A stretch of DNA of 53,024 bases, from the NCBI GenBank assembly GCA_902799745.1, contig CADCBQ010000018.1:52987-106010 (forward strand), given 5' to 3'. The translations under genes were made by a program, and so were the position numbers. How positions within the stretch are numbered: position 1 is the stretch's first letter; every line of letters starts with the position of its first letter. The stretch comes from Fibrobacter succinogenes. GTDB lineage: Bacteria > Fibrobacterota > Fibrobacteria > Fibrobacterales > Fibrobacteraceae. The notes under the pieces were generated by a model that was given only the letters and a program-made list of their open reading frames with translations, made no database searches and was not told the DNA's origin. Positions 1 to 7,400 of this stretch are shown one piece after another.

Positions 1-138
1 AGCAGCGTAACACCTCCTGCGTCTAGCAGTAGCGTTGTACCTCCTGCAAGCTCCAGCAGCGTTGTTCCGCCGGCAAGTAGCTCTAGCGTACCTCCGGCAT
101 CGAGTAGTAGTGCTGAACCTCCTGCAAGCAGTTCGAGT
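1..138 (+). repeat. Degenerate tandem repeat coding a Ser/Pro linker
   Basis: About six imperfect units of 21-27 nt code for variants of SSSVVPPAS. Units differ mainly at synonymous or Val/Ala/Glu positions. This is a coding linker and not a CRISPR or intergenic repeat. It continues to the left window edge, so the copy number is a minimum. Confidence 0.8.
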
Positions 139-396
139 GGTGGAACCACGAGCGTGAATGTTGCTCAAAACATGCTCAAGTTCGGCTATGCGAACAACCT
201 GTTGACGGTGGTGCAGTCTAGCCCGGCAATGGTGCGTGTGCAGGTGTTTGACTTGAACGGCCAGCTGGTAGCCTCCTTTAACGAACAGGTCGTGGGTTCC
301 AAGGACTTTAGCCTTGAACCGCTTGACAAGGGAAGCTACATGGTGCGAATCATGAGCAAATACCAGAGTAAAACGGCAAGAATCGTTGTGAAGTAA
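1..396 (+). CDS. Secreted protein, C-terminal part (Ser/Pro linker and T9SS-like C-terminal domain)
   Basis: The reading frame is open from base 1 and stops at 396, so only the last 131 residues of a longer protein are visible. Residues 1-46 are a low-complexity Ser/Pro/Val linker, the kind that joins domains in Fibrobacter secreted enzymes. The last 80 residues resemble a T9SS type A sorting domain: a V-x-V-F-D-L-N-G strand, then L-x-x-L-x-x-G-S-Y-M-V-R-I, and a basic tail ending in IVVK. Similar modules end the fibro-slime proteins at 4405 and 8857. The family role of such modules is export across the outer membrane and surface attachment. The function of the missing N-terminal part (hydrolase, binding protein or other) cannot be told from this window. 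Confidence 0.75.
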   Translation, partial: SSVTPPASSSSVVPPASSSSVVPPASSSSVPPASSSSAEPPASSSSGGTTSVNVAQNMLKFGYANNLLTVVQSSPAMVRVQVFDLNGQLVASFNEQVVGSKDFSLEPLDKGSYMVRIMSKYQSKTARIVVK

Positions 397-413
397 TTAC
401 CTACCTCCGAAGC

Positions 414-447
414 AATCCCCGCTGCGTTTAACGTGGCGGGGATTTTT
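414..447 (+). terminator. Intrinsic terminator after the secreted protein
   Basis: A 9-bp perfect stem (AATCCCCGC at 414-422, GCGGGGATT at 436-444) is followed by a short T run. It lies 18 bases after the stop codon. Confidence 0.85.
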
Positions 448-517
448 CTATTCATTCACGCCTTGTTGTTTTATGCATAAATTTATATATCTGCATACAT
501 TTTATGCGAAAATTTCC

Positions 518-525
518 TATATTTG
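518..525 (+). promoter_or_regulatory. -7 element TATATTTG just upstream of azlC
   Basis: TATATTTG matches the Bacteroidota -7 consensus TAnnTTTG. It ends 5 nt before the ATG at 531 and there is no Shine-Dalgarno sequence between, so transcription would start at or next to the start codon. No convincing -33 TTTG is visible at the usual distance. Confidence 0.5.
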
Positions 526-530
526 CGCGC

Positions 531-1235
531 ATGAAATTTTCAAATGGTGTAAAAGACGGACTTCCGATTGGGCTCGGCTACTTTGCCGTGTCGTTTTCGT
601 TCGGAATCGCCGGCTCCAAGTTGCTTTCTTGGCCGCTGGTCACCTTTATTTCGATGACGAATCTCACCTCGGCGGGGCAATTTGCGGGGCTGCAGATTAT
701 GTCCGATGCTGCCGGTACTTTTATCGAGATGGCGATTGCCACGTTCTTTATCAATTTGCGTTATAGCCTGATGGCGATTTCTTTGTCGCAAAAGGTGGCG
801 CCGACTTTCGGTACGTTCAAGCGCCTGATGCTTGCTACGGGAATTACCGATGAAATTTATGCACTTGCCGTAAGCCAGAGTGAACCTGTGACGGCACGGT
901 ATTTTGCGGGCCTTATGGTTCTCCCGTATATTGGCTGGTCTTCGGGTACAATGTGCGGCGCTATTTGTGGCGAAATTTTGCCTGCTGTTGTGACGAACGC
1001 TTTGGGCGTTGCCCTGTACGGAATGTTTGTGGCCATCGTGGTGCCGCAAATGAAGGCTCACCGCCCGACTTTGGTTGCCGTGCTGATTGCAATTGCTTGC
1101 AGCCTTGCGTTCAAGTACGTTCCTGCGCTGAGCGGTGTGACGGTCGGCTTTGCGATTATTATCTGTGCGCTCGTGGCCTCGCTCGTGGGAGCGGCAATCT
1201 TCCCGGTTAAGGACGAGGAGGAATCATGCACTTAA
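531..1235 (+). CDS. azlC: AzlC family branched-chain amino acid exporter, large subunit
   Basis: The 234-residue hydrophobic protein has the AzlC pattern: an N-terminal G-x-x-D-x-x-P-I-G-L-G-Y segment, a following F-G-I-A-G stretch, and a conserved N-L-R-Y-S-L-M region near residue 80. AzlC with AzlD forms an inner-membrane exporter for branched-chain amino acids or their analogues. The ATG at 531 is preferred over the upstream in-frame ATG at 504 because the family N-terminus begins there and a TATATTTG element sits immediately upstream. It overlaps azlD by 10 bp, which implies translational coupling. The length is normal for the family and the function call is firm; the exact substrate is not. 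Confidence 0.9.
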   Translation: MKFSNGVKDGLPIGLGYFAVSFSFGIAGSKLLSWPLVTFISMTNLTSAGQFAGLQIMSDAAGTFIEMAIATFFINLRYSLMAISLSQKVAPTFGTFKRLMLATGITDEIYALAVSQSEPVTARYFAGLMVLPYIGWSSGTMCGAICGEILPAVVTNALGVALYGMFVAIVVPQMKAHRPTLVAVLIAIACSLAFKYVPALSGVTVGFAIIICALVASLVGAAIFPVKDEEESCT

Positions 1236-1543
1236 GAGATTACTTCTTGTTCCTGCTTGTCATGGCGGGCGTTACTTACTTGCTGCGTGCGGTGCCGTTC
1301 GTACTCTTGAAGGGCAAAATCAAGAGTCGTTTCTGGCGTTCGTTCTTGGCGTATGTGCCGTACACGGTGCTTGCCGCGATGACCGTGCCTGCGATTTTCT
1401 ATTCGACCGACAGTAAGCTTTCGGGTGCCTGTGCCCTGGTGACTGCAGTCGTTGCTTCGCTCCTTGGCCTTGGGTTGGTGGGCGTTGCCGTGGTCGCTTG
1501 CGTGACTGTCCTCGGCGTCGACGGCATCTTGATGCTTTTCTAG
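1226..1543 (+). CDS. azlD: AzlD family exporter, small subunit
   Basis: The 105-residue protein has about four predicted membrane segments and the AzlD signature T-Y-L-L-R-A-V-P-F near residue 17. It is the small partner of AzlC in branched-chain amino acid export. The start overlaps the end of azlC and is preceded by GGAGG inside the azlC 3' end, a good Shine-Dalgarno sequence. The stop codon touches a 29-nt dispersed palindromic repeat (1542-1570) that may act as the 3' end of the transcript. Confidence 0.9.
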   Translation: MHLRDYFLFLLVMAGVTYLLRAVPFVLLKGKIKSRFWRSFLAYVPYTVLAAMTVPAIFYSTDSKLSGACALVTAVVASLLGLGLVGVAVVACVTVLGVDGILMLF

Positions 1544-1570
1544 TCATGCTGAACTTGGTTCAGCATCAGC
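1542..1570. repeat. 29-nt dispersed palindromic repeat, copy 1
   Basis: Arms ATGCTGAAC and GTTCAGCAT surround TTG (1546-1566). The same 29 bases recur exactly at 11007-11035. Both copies begin on the stop codon of a plus-strand gene. There is no T run, so any termination would be Rho-like or through hairpin-stabilised 3' ends. Confidence 0.85.
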
Positions 1571-1587
1571 TTTCTTGTTGTGATTTC

Positions 1588-1595
1588 TAAATTTG
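1588..1595 (+). promoter_or_regulatory. -7 element TAAATTTG upstream of the NAT-like gene
   Basis: TAAATTTG is a perfect TAnnTTTG match ending 4 nt before the ATG at 1600. There is no Shine-Dalgarno sequence. A leaderless transcript is predicted. Confidence 0.5.
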
Positions 1596-1599
1596 TTTC

Positions 1600-2433
1600 A
1601 TGCAACCCGAATTGTGGAAAAAGATTCAGGACATCTGCGATAAGTTGTCCAAAGTCACCTACGAGAACCTGACGAAAATTATTCGTCTGGAATCCACGGG
1701 TAGTTCCACAGCCGCGCAAAAGCTCGATGATAGCTTTCAGAACGACGTAGACGCCTGGATGGGCGGCGGTACCTGCTTTAGCATGACCTGGCACTTGTAC
1801 CAAGTGTTCAAGGATATGGGGCTTTCGCCGCGTTTGGTGATGGGCCACAAGCGTAAGGAAAAGAATATCCACTGTGCCCTAATTCTTCCCGATCCCGATG
1901 GATCCTTCGACTTCGAACCCGCCGGTTCTTCGCTCAGAATGACATTGGCTTCTAATTCTGACTTTCTCTCGTCTACTGAATACCTCTTCGATCCGGGTTA
2001 CCTGATTTTTGATCCGCTCCCGATTCCCTTGCCGCCTCCGCAAGGCAAGGGAACAGCCTTCTTTCCGCTGGTCCCGAATACGGTAAGGCTGGACCGCCCG
2101 ACCGTTGATTCCATGGCCTTATGGACGGGCGGCGCGGGAGCTCCGATGAAGCTCCGCTTCGAATATCCTGTCGAAGGAGTCTCTGTCGAAGAATTCAAAC
2201 AGCATTGGAACGAAAGCTTTTACCGTGAAATGATGACATACCCGGTGCTCAATCGCCTTGACCGCGAGCGTGGCGTGCAGTACTATTATCAGAAGGGCAA
2301 TCTCGTGACACGTGACTCAAACGGATCCCGTATCGAAAAAATTGAAAATTCGGCCAGAGTCGATACCCTCAGCCGTATTTTTGGGTTAAAACCGGAGCTC
2401 ATTGACCGCGCACTGAACATTTTGAACAAATAA
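1600..2433 (+). CDS. Arylamine N-acetyltransferase-like protein
   Basis: The 277-residue protein resembles the arylamine N-acetyltransferase (NAT) superfamily, which transfers acetyl groups from CoA through a Cys-His-Asp triad. Visible matches are YENL near residue 21, a G-G-G-T-C-F motif with Cys59, His91 in NIHCALIL and an FDPGYLIFDPLP segment with Asp131. Two stretches look inserted: residues about 101-116 (bases 1900-1945) and about 142-152 (bases 2024-2053) are made of dispersed palindromic repeat sequence, in frame, flanking the Asp131 segment. The frame stays open throughout, so the gene may still be functional. A transglutaminase-like hydrolase with the same Cys-His-Asp core is the alternative. 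Substrate unknown. Confidence 0.6.
   Translation: MQPELWKKIQDICDKLSKVTYENLTKIIRLESTGSSTAAQKLDDSFQNDVDAWMGGGTCFSMTWHLYQVFKDMGLSPRLVMGHKRKEKNIHCALILPDPDGSFDFEPAGSSLRMTLASNSDFLSSTEYLFDPGYLIFDPLPIPLPPPQGKGTAFFPLVPNTVRLDRPTVDSMALWTGGAGAPMKLRFEYPVEGVSVEEFKQHWNESFYREMMTYPVLNRLDRERGVQYYYQKGNLVTRDSNGSRIEKIENSARVDTLSRIFGLKPELIDRALNILNK
1900..1945. repeat. Dispersed repeat-like element inside the NAT-like gene (1)
   Basis: On the minus strand this reads as the common dispersed bacterial repeat that starts GTCATTCTGAGCGAAG and ends GTCGAAGGATC. It interrupts the conserved spacing between His91 and the FDPGYLIF segment without breaking the frame. The identification is by recall of repeat families and was not searched. 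Confidence 0.55.
2024..2053. repeat. Palindromic repeat-like element inside the NAT-like gene (2)
   Basis: Perfect 10-bp inverted arms, TTCCCTTGCC at 2024-2033 and GGCAAGGGAA at 2044-2053, surround a 10-nt loop. It codes for a low-complexity LPPPQGKG stretch directly after the conserved FDPLPIP segment. Confidence 0.65.
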
Positions 2434-2437
2434 AACT

Positions 2438-2445
2438 TATATTAG
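2438..2445 (+). promoter_or_regulatory. Candidate -7 element TATATTAG of the 2466-8718 operon
   Basis: TATATTAG lies 20 nt before the ATG at 2466. A short leader would then contain the Shine-Dalgarno GAGGTG. No clear -33 element was found. Confidence 0.35.
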
Positions 2446-2465
2446 TTCAAAAAAGAGGTGAAAAT

Positions 2466-2951
2466 ATGAAGAAACTTGCCCTTGCGGTCTTGTCCGTCGT
2501 TTCGCTCGCCTTGATGGCCTGCGGTCCTTCAAAACTCGAAATCCAGGAAGCTTCATCTCAGAGCGACGTGCTCATTGAAGTTCGCCAGGTCTTGAACGAC
2601 TCCATTAGCCTGTTCGTGGGCAACGTATTCTATTTGAACTCCAAGCAGGTCATTGCTGATAACATGTATCCGCTCTTGGTGAGTACGCGCGATCCGGCCG
2701 AACTTGAAAAGCCGACCGCAACCGATATCCTCAACAGCGACGAAGATTTCTTGAACTACCTGCGTCGCAAGTCTCCGGACCTCATGAACGTAGGCATTGT
2801 GATTGGCGAAACCGCGTTCAATGAAGTGGGCTTTGAAGAAAATGATGCCGTTGCAAAACTCACGGCTGTCCTCAAAAAGGTTCAGGGAGGCTCTCTGGTT
2901 CTTTTCCATGAAAAGGCCGGCGAACTTACCGACATGAAAAAACTCTACTAA
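2466..2951 (+). CDS. Small lipoprotein of unknown function
   Basis: The 161-residue protein has a type II signal peptide with lipobox LMAC and lipidated Cys19. The mature part is acidic and mostly helical or mixed, with no family I recognise. A GAGGTG Shine-Dalgarno site 5 nt before the ATG fixes the start. It is followed after 25 bp by an outer-membrane beta-barrel protein and then, 12 bp further on, by a fibro-slime protein. The three probably share one transcript, so this lipoprotein may help assemble or anchor those envelope proteins (inference from position only). Confidence 0.7.
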   Translation: MKKLALAVLSVVSLALMACGPSKLEIQEASSQSDVLIEVRQVLNDSISLFVGNVFYLNSKQVIADNMYPLLVSTRDPAELEKPTATDILNSDEDFLNYLRRKSPDLMNVGIVIGETAFNEVGFEENDAVAKLTAVLKKVQGGSLVLFHEKAGELTDMKKLY

Positions 2952-2976
2952 AATACAATAAGGTACTGGTTCTAGA

Positions 2977-4392
2977 ATGAAACGCTTAACCTTGATTCTG
3001 ATCGCAACTTTGGTTGCGGTTTCTTCGGCAACGCAAGTTTTGGTTCCTGAATTTGCGGTGGAAAATGAAAGTTTACTTTCTCAGGCAGAAAGAAGCTACC
3101 TGACCAATGTCTTGCGTGAACAAGCGCTAAAGACTTTGCCTCCGGAGCAAAATTACACCGTGTTGTCCGAAGAATCGACGATGGACAGCGTTTATTTTAC
3201 AACCCAGTCGCAGATAAGCCAGTTCGGGTCTTCGTTGGCGATCAGTGTCGAACTGTACCAGGCTCCCGAGAAAAAGCTGTTGGCTAGCTTTAACGACAAG
3301 GGTGCCAATGCCGAAGAGCTGGAAAAAGTCATTAACGAAAAAGCGGGTGACTTGTTCAACAAGGTGAAGGCGAACGACGGTAGCGTTGATTCGGTTCAGG
3401 TGGCAAACGGCTCGCTGAGTGTGCAGCCTAAGCTAAAGAAAGATATTGGCGAATACAAGGATTTGAAGGTTGTTATAGATAGTACGGCCTATACCGAAAC
3501 GAATATTGAACTTGCCGCAGGAACCCATACGGTCCAGATATCGCATCCGTGTTATGAGCCGTTCAATGTAACGGTTGTTATCGAGGGCGGTAAGCACCAG
3601 GTACTAGCCGATTCGTTGAAGGCGACATCGGCATGCGTTGCCCCTGTTGTAAAAGCGGTTGATAGCGTTTTGACGGTGCAGAAAGAACCGAAGAAAGATT
3701 CCGTGGCGAAAAAGGCTGCTCCTCAAAAGCAAGGTAAGCGCTGGTGGCTTGGCGCCTCTGTTGCGGCAACCTACAATGATTTCTATGGCACGAATTTTGG
3801 CTTCGGTAGCCTTAAGTCGGGTGATGATTATACGCTAAAATTGAGCGGTGCCGATGAACTTCTCGGAAATTACTGGGGCTTTGGCGCCAACATCGGTATT
3901 GGCGGCTTGTTCCTGTTTAAGCCCAACTTTGGTGTTCGTGCCGATATTGCTCTTGCATCGAGACGCGGTACCGGTGAATCTAACGTGACTGTAAAACTGT
4001 ATTGGGATGACGATTCCCGCCGCCCAGAAAAGTCCGACTTGCAGCTGGATTACTATGTGCGACAGATGAACATCGATGTGCCCGTAGCCTTCCGCTATAT
4101 CTTGCCGAATTCGGTGTATGCAGAACTTGGCCCGATGATGTCCTTTAGCTTGTATTCCAAGACCAAGTTCAAGGTGACAGATATGTACGGTGTTGAGGAG
4201 TTTAGGGAACACGATTGCTTTGACGTGTTTGAATTCGATGCCGTTGCGGGTGTCGGTATGATGCGCCATATTGGCAAGTCGATCCTCGACCTTAATTTGC
4301 GCTTTGTTCTTGGCGTAACTCCGCTTAACGATGCGGATGATGCTCCCAGGACGTGGCAAGGACAGTTCAATATTGCATACTGGTTTATTTAA
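2977..4392 (+). CDS. Outer-membrane beta-barrel protein with PEGA-like and TolB/FlgO-like N-terminal parts
   Basis: This 471-residue protein has a signal peptide ending near residue 18 (VSSA). Residues about 20-130 resemble periplasmic TolB/FlgO-like domains (VLVPEFAVENESLLSQAER). Residues about 150-215 look like a PEGA-type domain (GTHTVQISHPCYEPF). A Lys/Ala-rich linker leads into a C-terminal stretch from about residue 250 of alternating hydrophobic strands rich in Gly and aromatics, as in small outer-membrane barrels. It sits between a lipoprotein gene and a fibro-slime gene with short gaps, so it may be the outer-membrane partner of that surface protein (inference). No specific family name is certain. 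Confidence 0.65.
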   Translation: MKRLTLILIATLVAVSSATQVLVPEFAVENESLLSQAERSYLTNVLREQALKTLPPEQNYTVLSEESTMDSVYFTTQSQISQFGSSLAISVELYQAPEKKLLASFNDKGANAEELEKVINEKAGDLFNKVKANDGSVDSVQVANGSLSVQPKLKKDIGEYKDLKVVIDSTAYTETNIELAAGTHTVQISHPCYEPFNVTVVIEGGKHQVLADSLKATSACVAPVVKAVDSVLTVQKEPKKDSVAKKAAPQKQGKRWWLGASVAATYNDFYGTNFGFGSLKSGDDYTLKLSGADELLGNYWGFGANIGIGGLFLFKPNFGVRADIALASRRGTGESNVTVKLYWDDDSRRPEKSDLQLDYYVRQMNIDVPVAFRYILPNSVYAELGPMMSFSLYSKTKFKVTDMYGVEEFREHDCFDVFEFDAVAGVGMMRHIGKSILDLNLRFVLGVTPLNDADDAPRTWQGQFNIAYWFI

Positions 4393-4404
4393 GGGAGCGT
4401 GAAA

Positions 4405-7400
4405 ATGAAAAAGATTCTTTTTAGTGTGTTGTTTGCATTAGTTGGGGTGCAGAATAGTTTTGCATTGAATTGTGAAGGTAAGATTCATGTGCAGATCCCG
4501 GATTCCTGGAGTACGCCGTACATTATGGTCGACGGTACCAAAACCGTACTTCCGGCTAATTCGAAAGTGAATGGTTGGTATGTGCTAGATGCCTTGAAAT
4601 ATGGTGGTCAGTATGCACAAAAGTTCCTGTTTATGAAGGGTGATTTTTATGACCCCGGTATTACGACCAAGGATTACAATGTTAATGGTGGCATAGATGG
4701 TTGGAGTCAAATGGATGCCTTTACCTGCGATATTTTGGCTACGGGTGATGTGTATATCTATGAACATCCTGCCGCTCCTGGAAAAACGGTTGTTAGTTCA
4801 AATCCCCCCGACGCCAAGTACTTCTTCGTGATGATTCCGCCCGAGATGGAAGACTGGATGTCTTCTGTGCCAATGATTAGCTTGGATGGTGGTCAGACGG
4901 GTAAGCCGATGACTGCCGTGGGTGATATGTGCGGTTGGTATTCCTATGTGTTCTTTAACGAAGAAATTACGGATGATGTGGTTCTTTTCCGCGATGATGA
5001 TCTTGACCGTGAAGACATGATCGGTGTGAACGGCAACTGGGAAACCTCTGCAAAAGCACAGCCGATTCCCCTGGGAATGATTTTTAATATGGGGGTCGAT
5101 TCTCTATTCTTTGTTCCGGATGACGCACAAAAGACGAATGCCGATGGCTATTACTATAGCGCTGCAGAGGTCGATGGAATCGAAGGTGTCTGCTCTTATA
5201 CCATGGCCGCCATTATTTACGATACTGATGCCGAGCTGCACCCGTTCTTCTCTTGTTATTCTCCCGGTGGCGAAGGTTGCCAAATGGGCGCACAGGATGT
5301 GAGCCGACAAGAAGCTGCTGAATATATTAATGCTTGCATAGGCGTGTACCAGGGACTTGTAGAATCGAACCTTGATCCGGCCACCAAAAAGCCGACGCTC
5401 AGTACTAAGGGTAAGAAATGCTTTAAGGACGCCAAGTACTTTAACCAGATGTTCACCTATACCGAGAACGTGAACGAAAAGAGTTGCTTCGATATGCCGT
5501 TCCACCGTTCTCAGGACGGCAAGTGGGAATTCGATTCAGACTTCTATCATAGCCCTGGAGCTAATGGCCCCGGAGGTTTCTATCCGGCGGAGCAGAATGA
5601 CGATGCCATTATCTTGGCTGCAGACCCGAGCCAGAAGCCTATTGAACAGGCCCGCCATAAGCGTGTTGCAGAAGGCCCGGTGTTCTATGGCCCTGCTTTC
5701 CGCGAGATTGATCCGGATGAAGGGGCGCCGAAGATTGATATTCTTTGTAACGGCCCCGGTTGGAACAAGGGGATCGATTGCGAAGGTATGTTTTCTACTG
5801 GGTCTGATGAAGAATTTGCTTTTGCAGTTGACTTCGTAGGCGGTAATGCAAGTACATGCGTGTTGGGGTGGTCCTGCCCTCAAAGCGCACCGACCGGTTG
5901 GCACTACTTTAAAGAAGGTACCGATACCGAAGTGGATCCGAATTCGTCGTATGCGTCCTATCGTTGGACTGCTGATAGAAACCAACATTATTGCTTTGAA
6001 TCTCACGCTAAGTTCACCCATAAGCCGGGCCTGAGCTTCAGCTTCCGCGGTGACGACGATATTTGGGTGTTCGTCGATAATAAGCTTGCGGTAGATATTG
6101 GTGGAACTCATTTGGCCGCTCCGGGTTATGTGGATCTTGATAATTTCACGGGTGCAAGTGGCAAACTTGAAGTTGGCAATCAGTATGATTTGGATATCTT
6201 CTTCTGCGACCGCCGTACGACCATGAGTAATGTGCGTATCAAGACGAACATGTACATCCAGCAGAAGAGCGCTATCAATGTGAGGGGTACCAAGAACAAG
6301 AATAATCCGGCTGAAACTTCGTATCAAGTGTGCTATACTAAGTCCGGCGATGGATCTTGTGCCTCTACAATGGCTGGTGAAAACAATGAAGTGATCATTT
6401 GCGATACAGGAATTGTTGATGTAGGGTTGCCGATTTCATATACCTTGGTGCAAGGAAATTCCGTAAGCTCTCCGGCTGTGCCTGGCTTTGAAAATGTTTC
6501 TACACCGGGCGTGTACAAGTGTGGTGTAGATCTCACGAATCTTGCTTCGCCAAAGGTTGACAAGGACAAAATGTGTTTGGGCGGTGGCCGCTATACCTTG
6601 TTCATGAATATTGACGGCAAGTCCAAGAAAGTGGCTACCTTCCGCATAAGTGGCGAAGTGGATGTTGTCTATGCAAATGCGGTTGCCAAGGATACGAACG
6701 GTGTCGAAATTCCGGGTGGCAAGTTTACGCCGAAAACTTCAGCGTTGGCTGGCGAAATGGTTCCGGTGTATATTTCTTCTGTTGCTCCGGGTGAAGCTGT
6801 CGCCAGCGGGCTTGAAGTCTTCCCGGTCGACGCTGTGGGCGTTGCCTACACGCTCAGCTATGACAAGTCGACGAATGTGTATGCGAAGACTGTTGATCCT
6901 GCGACGGGAACAGAATCCTTTGTAAAGCTTACTTCGGGGCAGCCTCTAATGATTGGCCCCTCGGGTGTTGATACCGTGTATGTGACAGTTTCGGCGGAAG
7001 ACATGACTTCTGCGCTCAAGACGGTTTCGATTGGAGTGTCTGGTCGTGCAAACGTACTGACGATTAACTTCTGCTTGGCTCAGATAACCTTTGTCGAAAA
7101 AATTCCGGGAGCTGGTGAAAATGCCAAGGCCGTTCAGGGTATGGTTTCCAATGCAGATGGAACTTACGACGAATTGTGGACAGGCTCCATTTACGATTTG
7201 TATCTTGCCGTGCTCAAACCTAATGCCGACGGTACCTATAGCCCGTGTATGGAAGAATGCAACGGCCTTACAATTCATAAGGGCGTTGGAACTTCTCCGA
7301 AGATTGACTTCATTCCGGAAGAAGTGACTTTCGAAAATGGTTTCGCAACGATTTCGATTCGTTCGTTGACGAATTACCGCTGGGATACAGATCCTGCTAT

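Noticed and set aside
1..138. Short tandem repeats that might be a CRISPR array
   Set aside because: The units have no unique spacers and code continuously for a Ser/Pro linker in the frame of the secreted protein.
397..530. Possible small RNA or tRNA in intergenic gaps
   Set aside because: Apart from terminators and -7 elements, I saw no cloverleaf, no conserved RNA motif and no riboswitch-like pattern in any gap of the window.
1600..2433. The NAT-like gene as a pseudogene broken by repeats
   Set aside because: No stop or frameshift is present and the Cys, His and Asp segments remain, so I list it as a coding gene with inserted loops.
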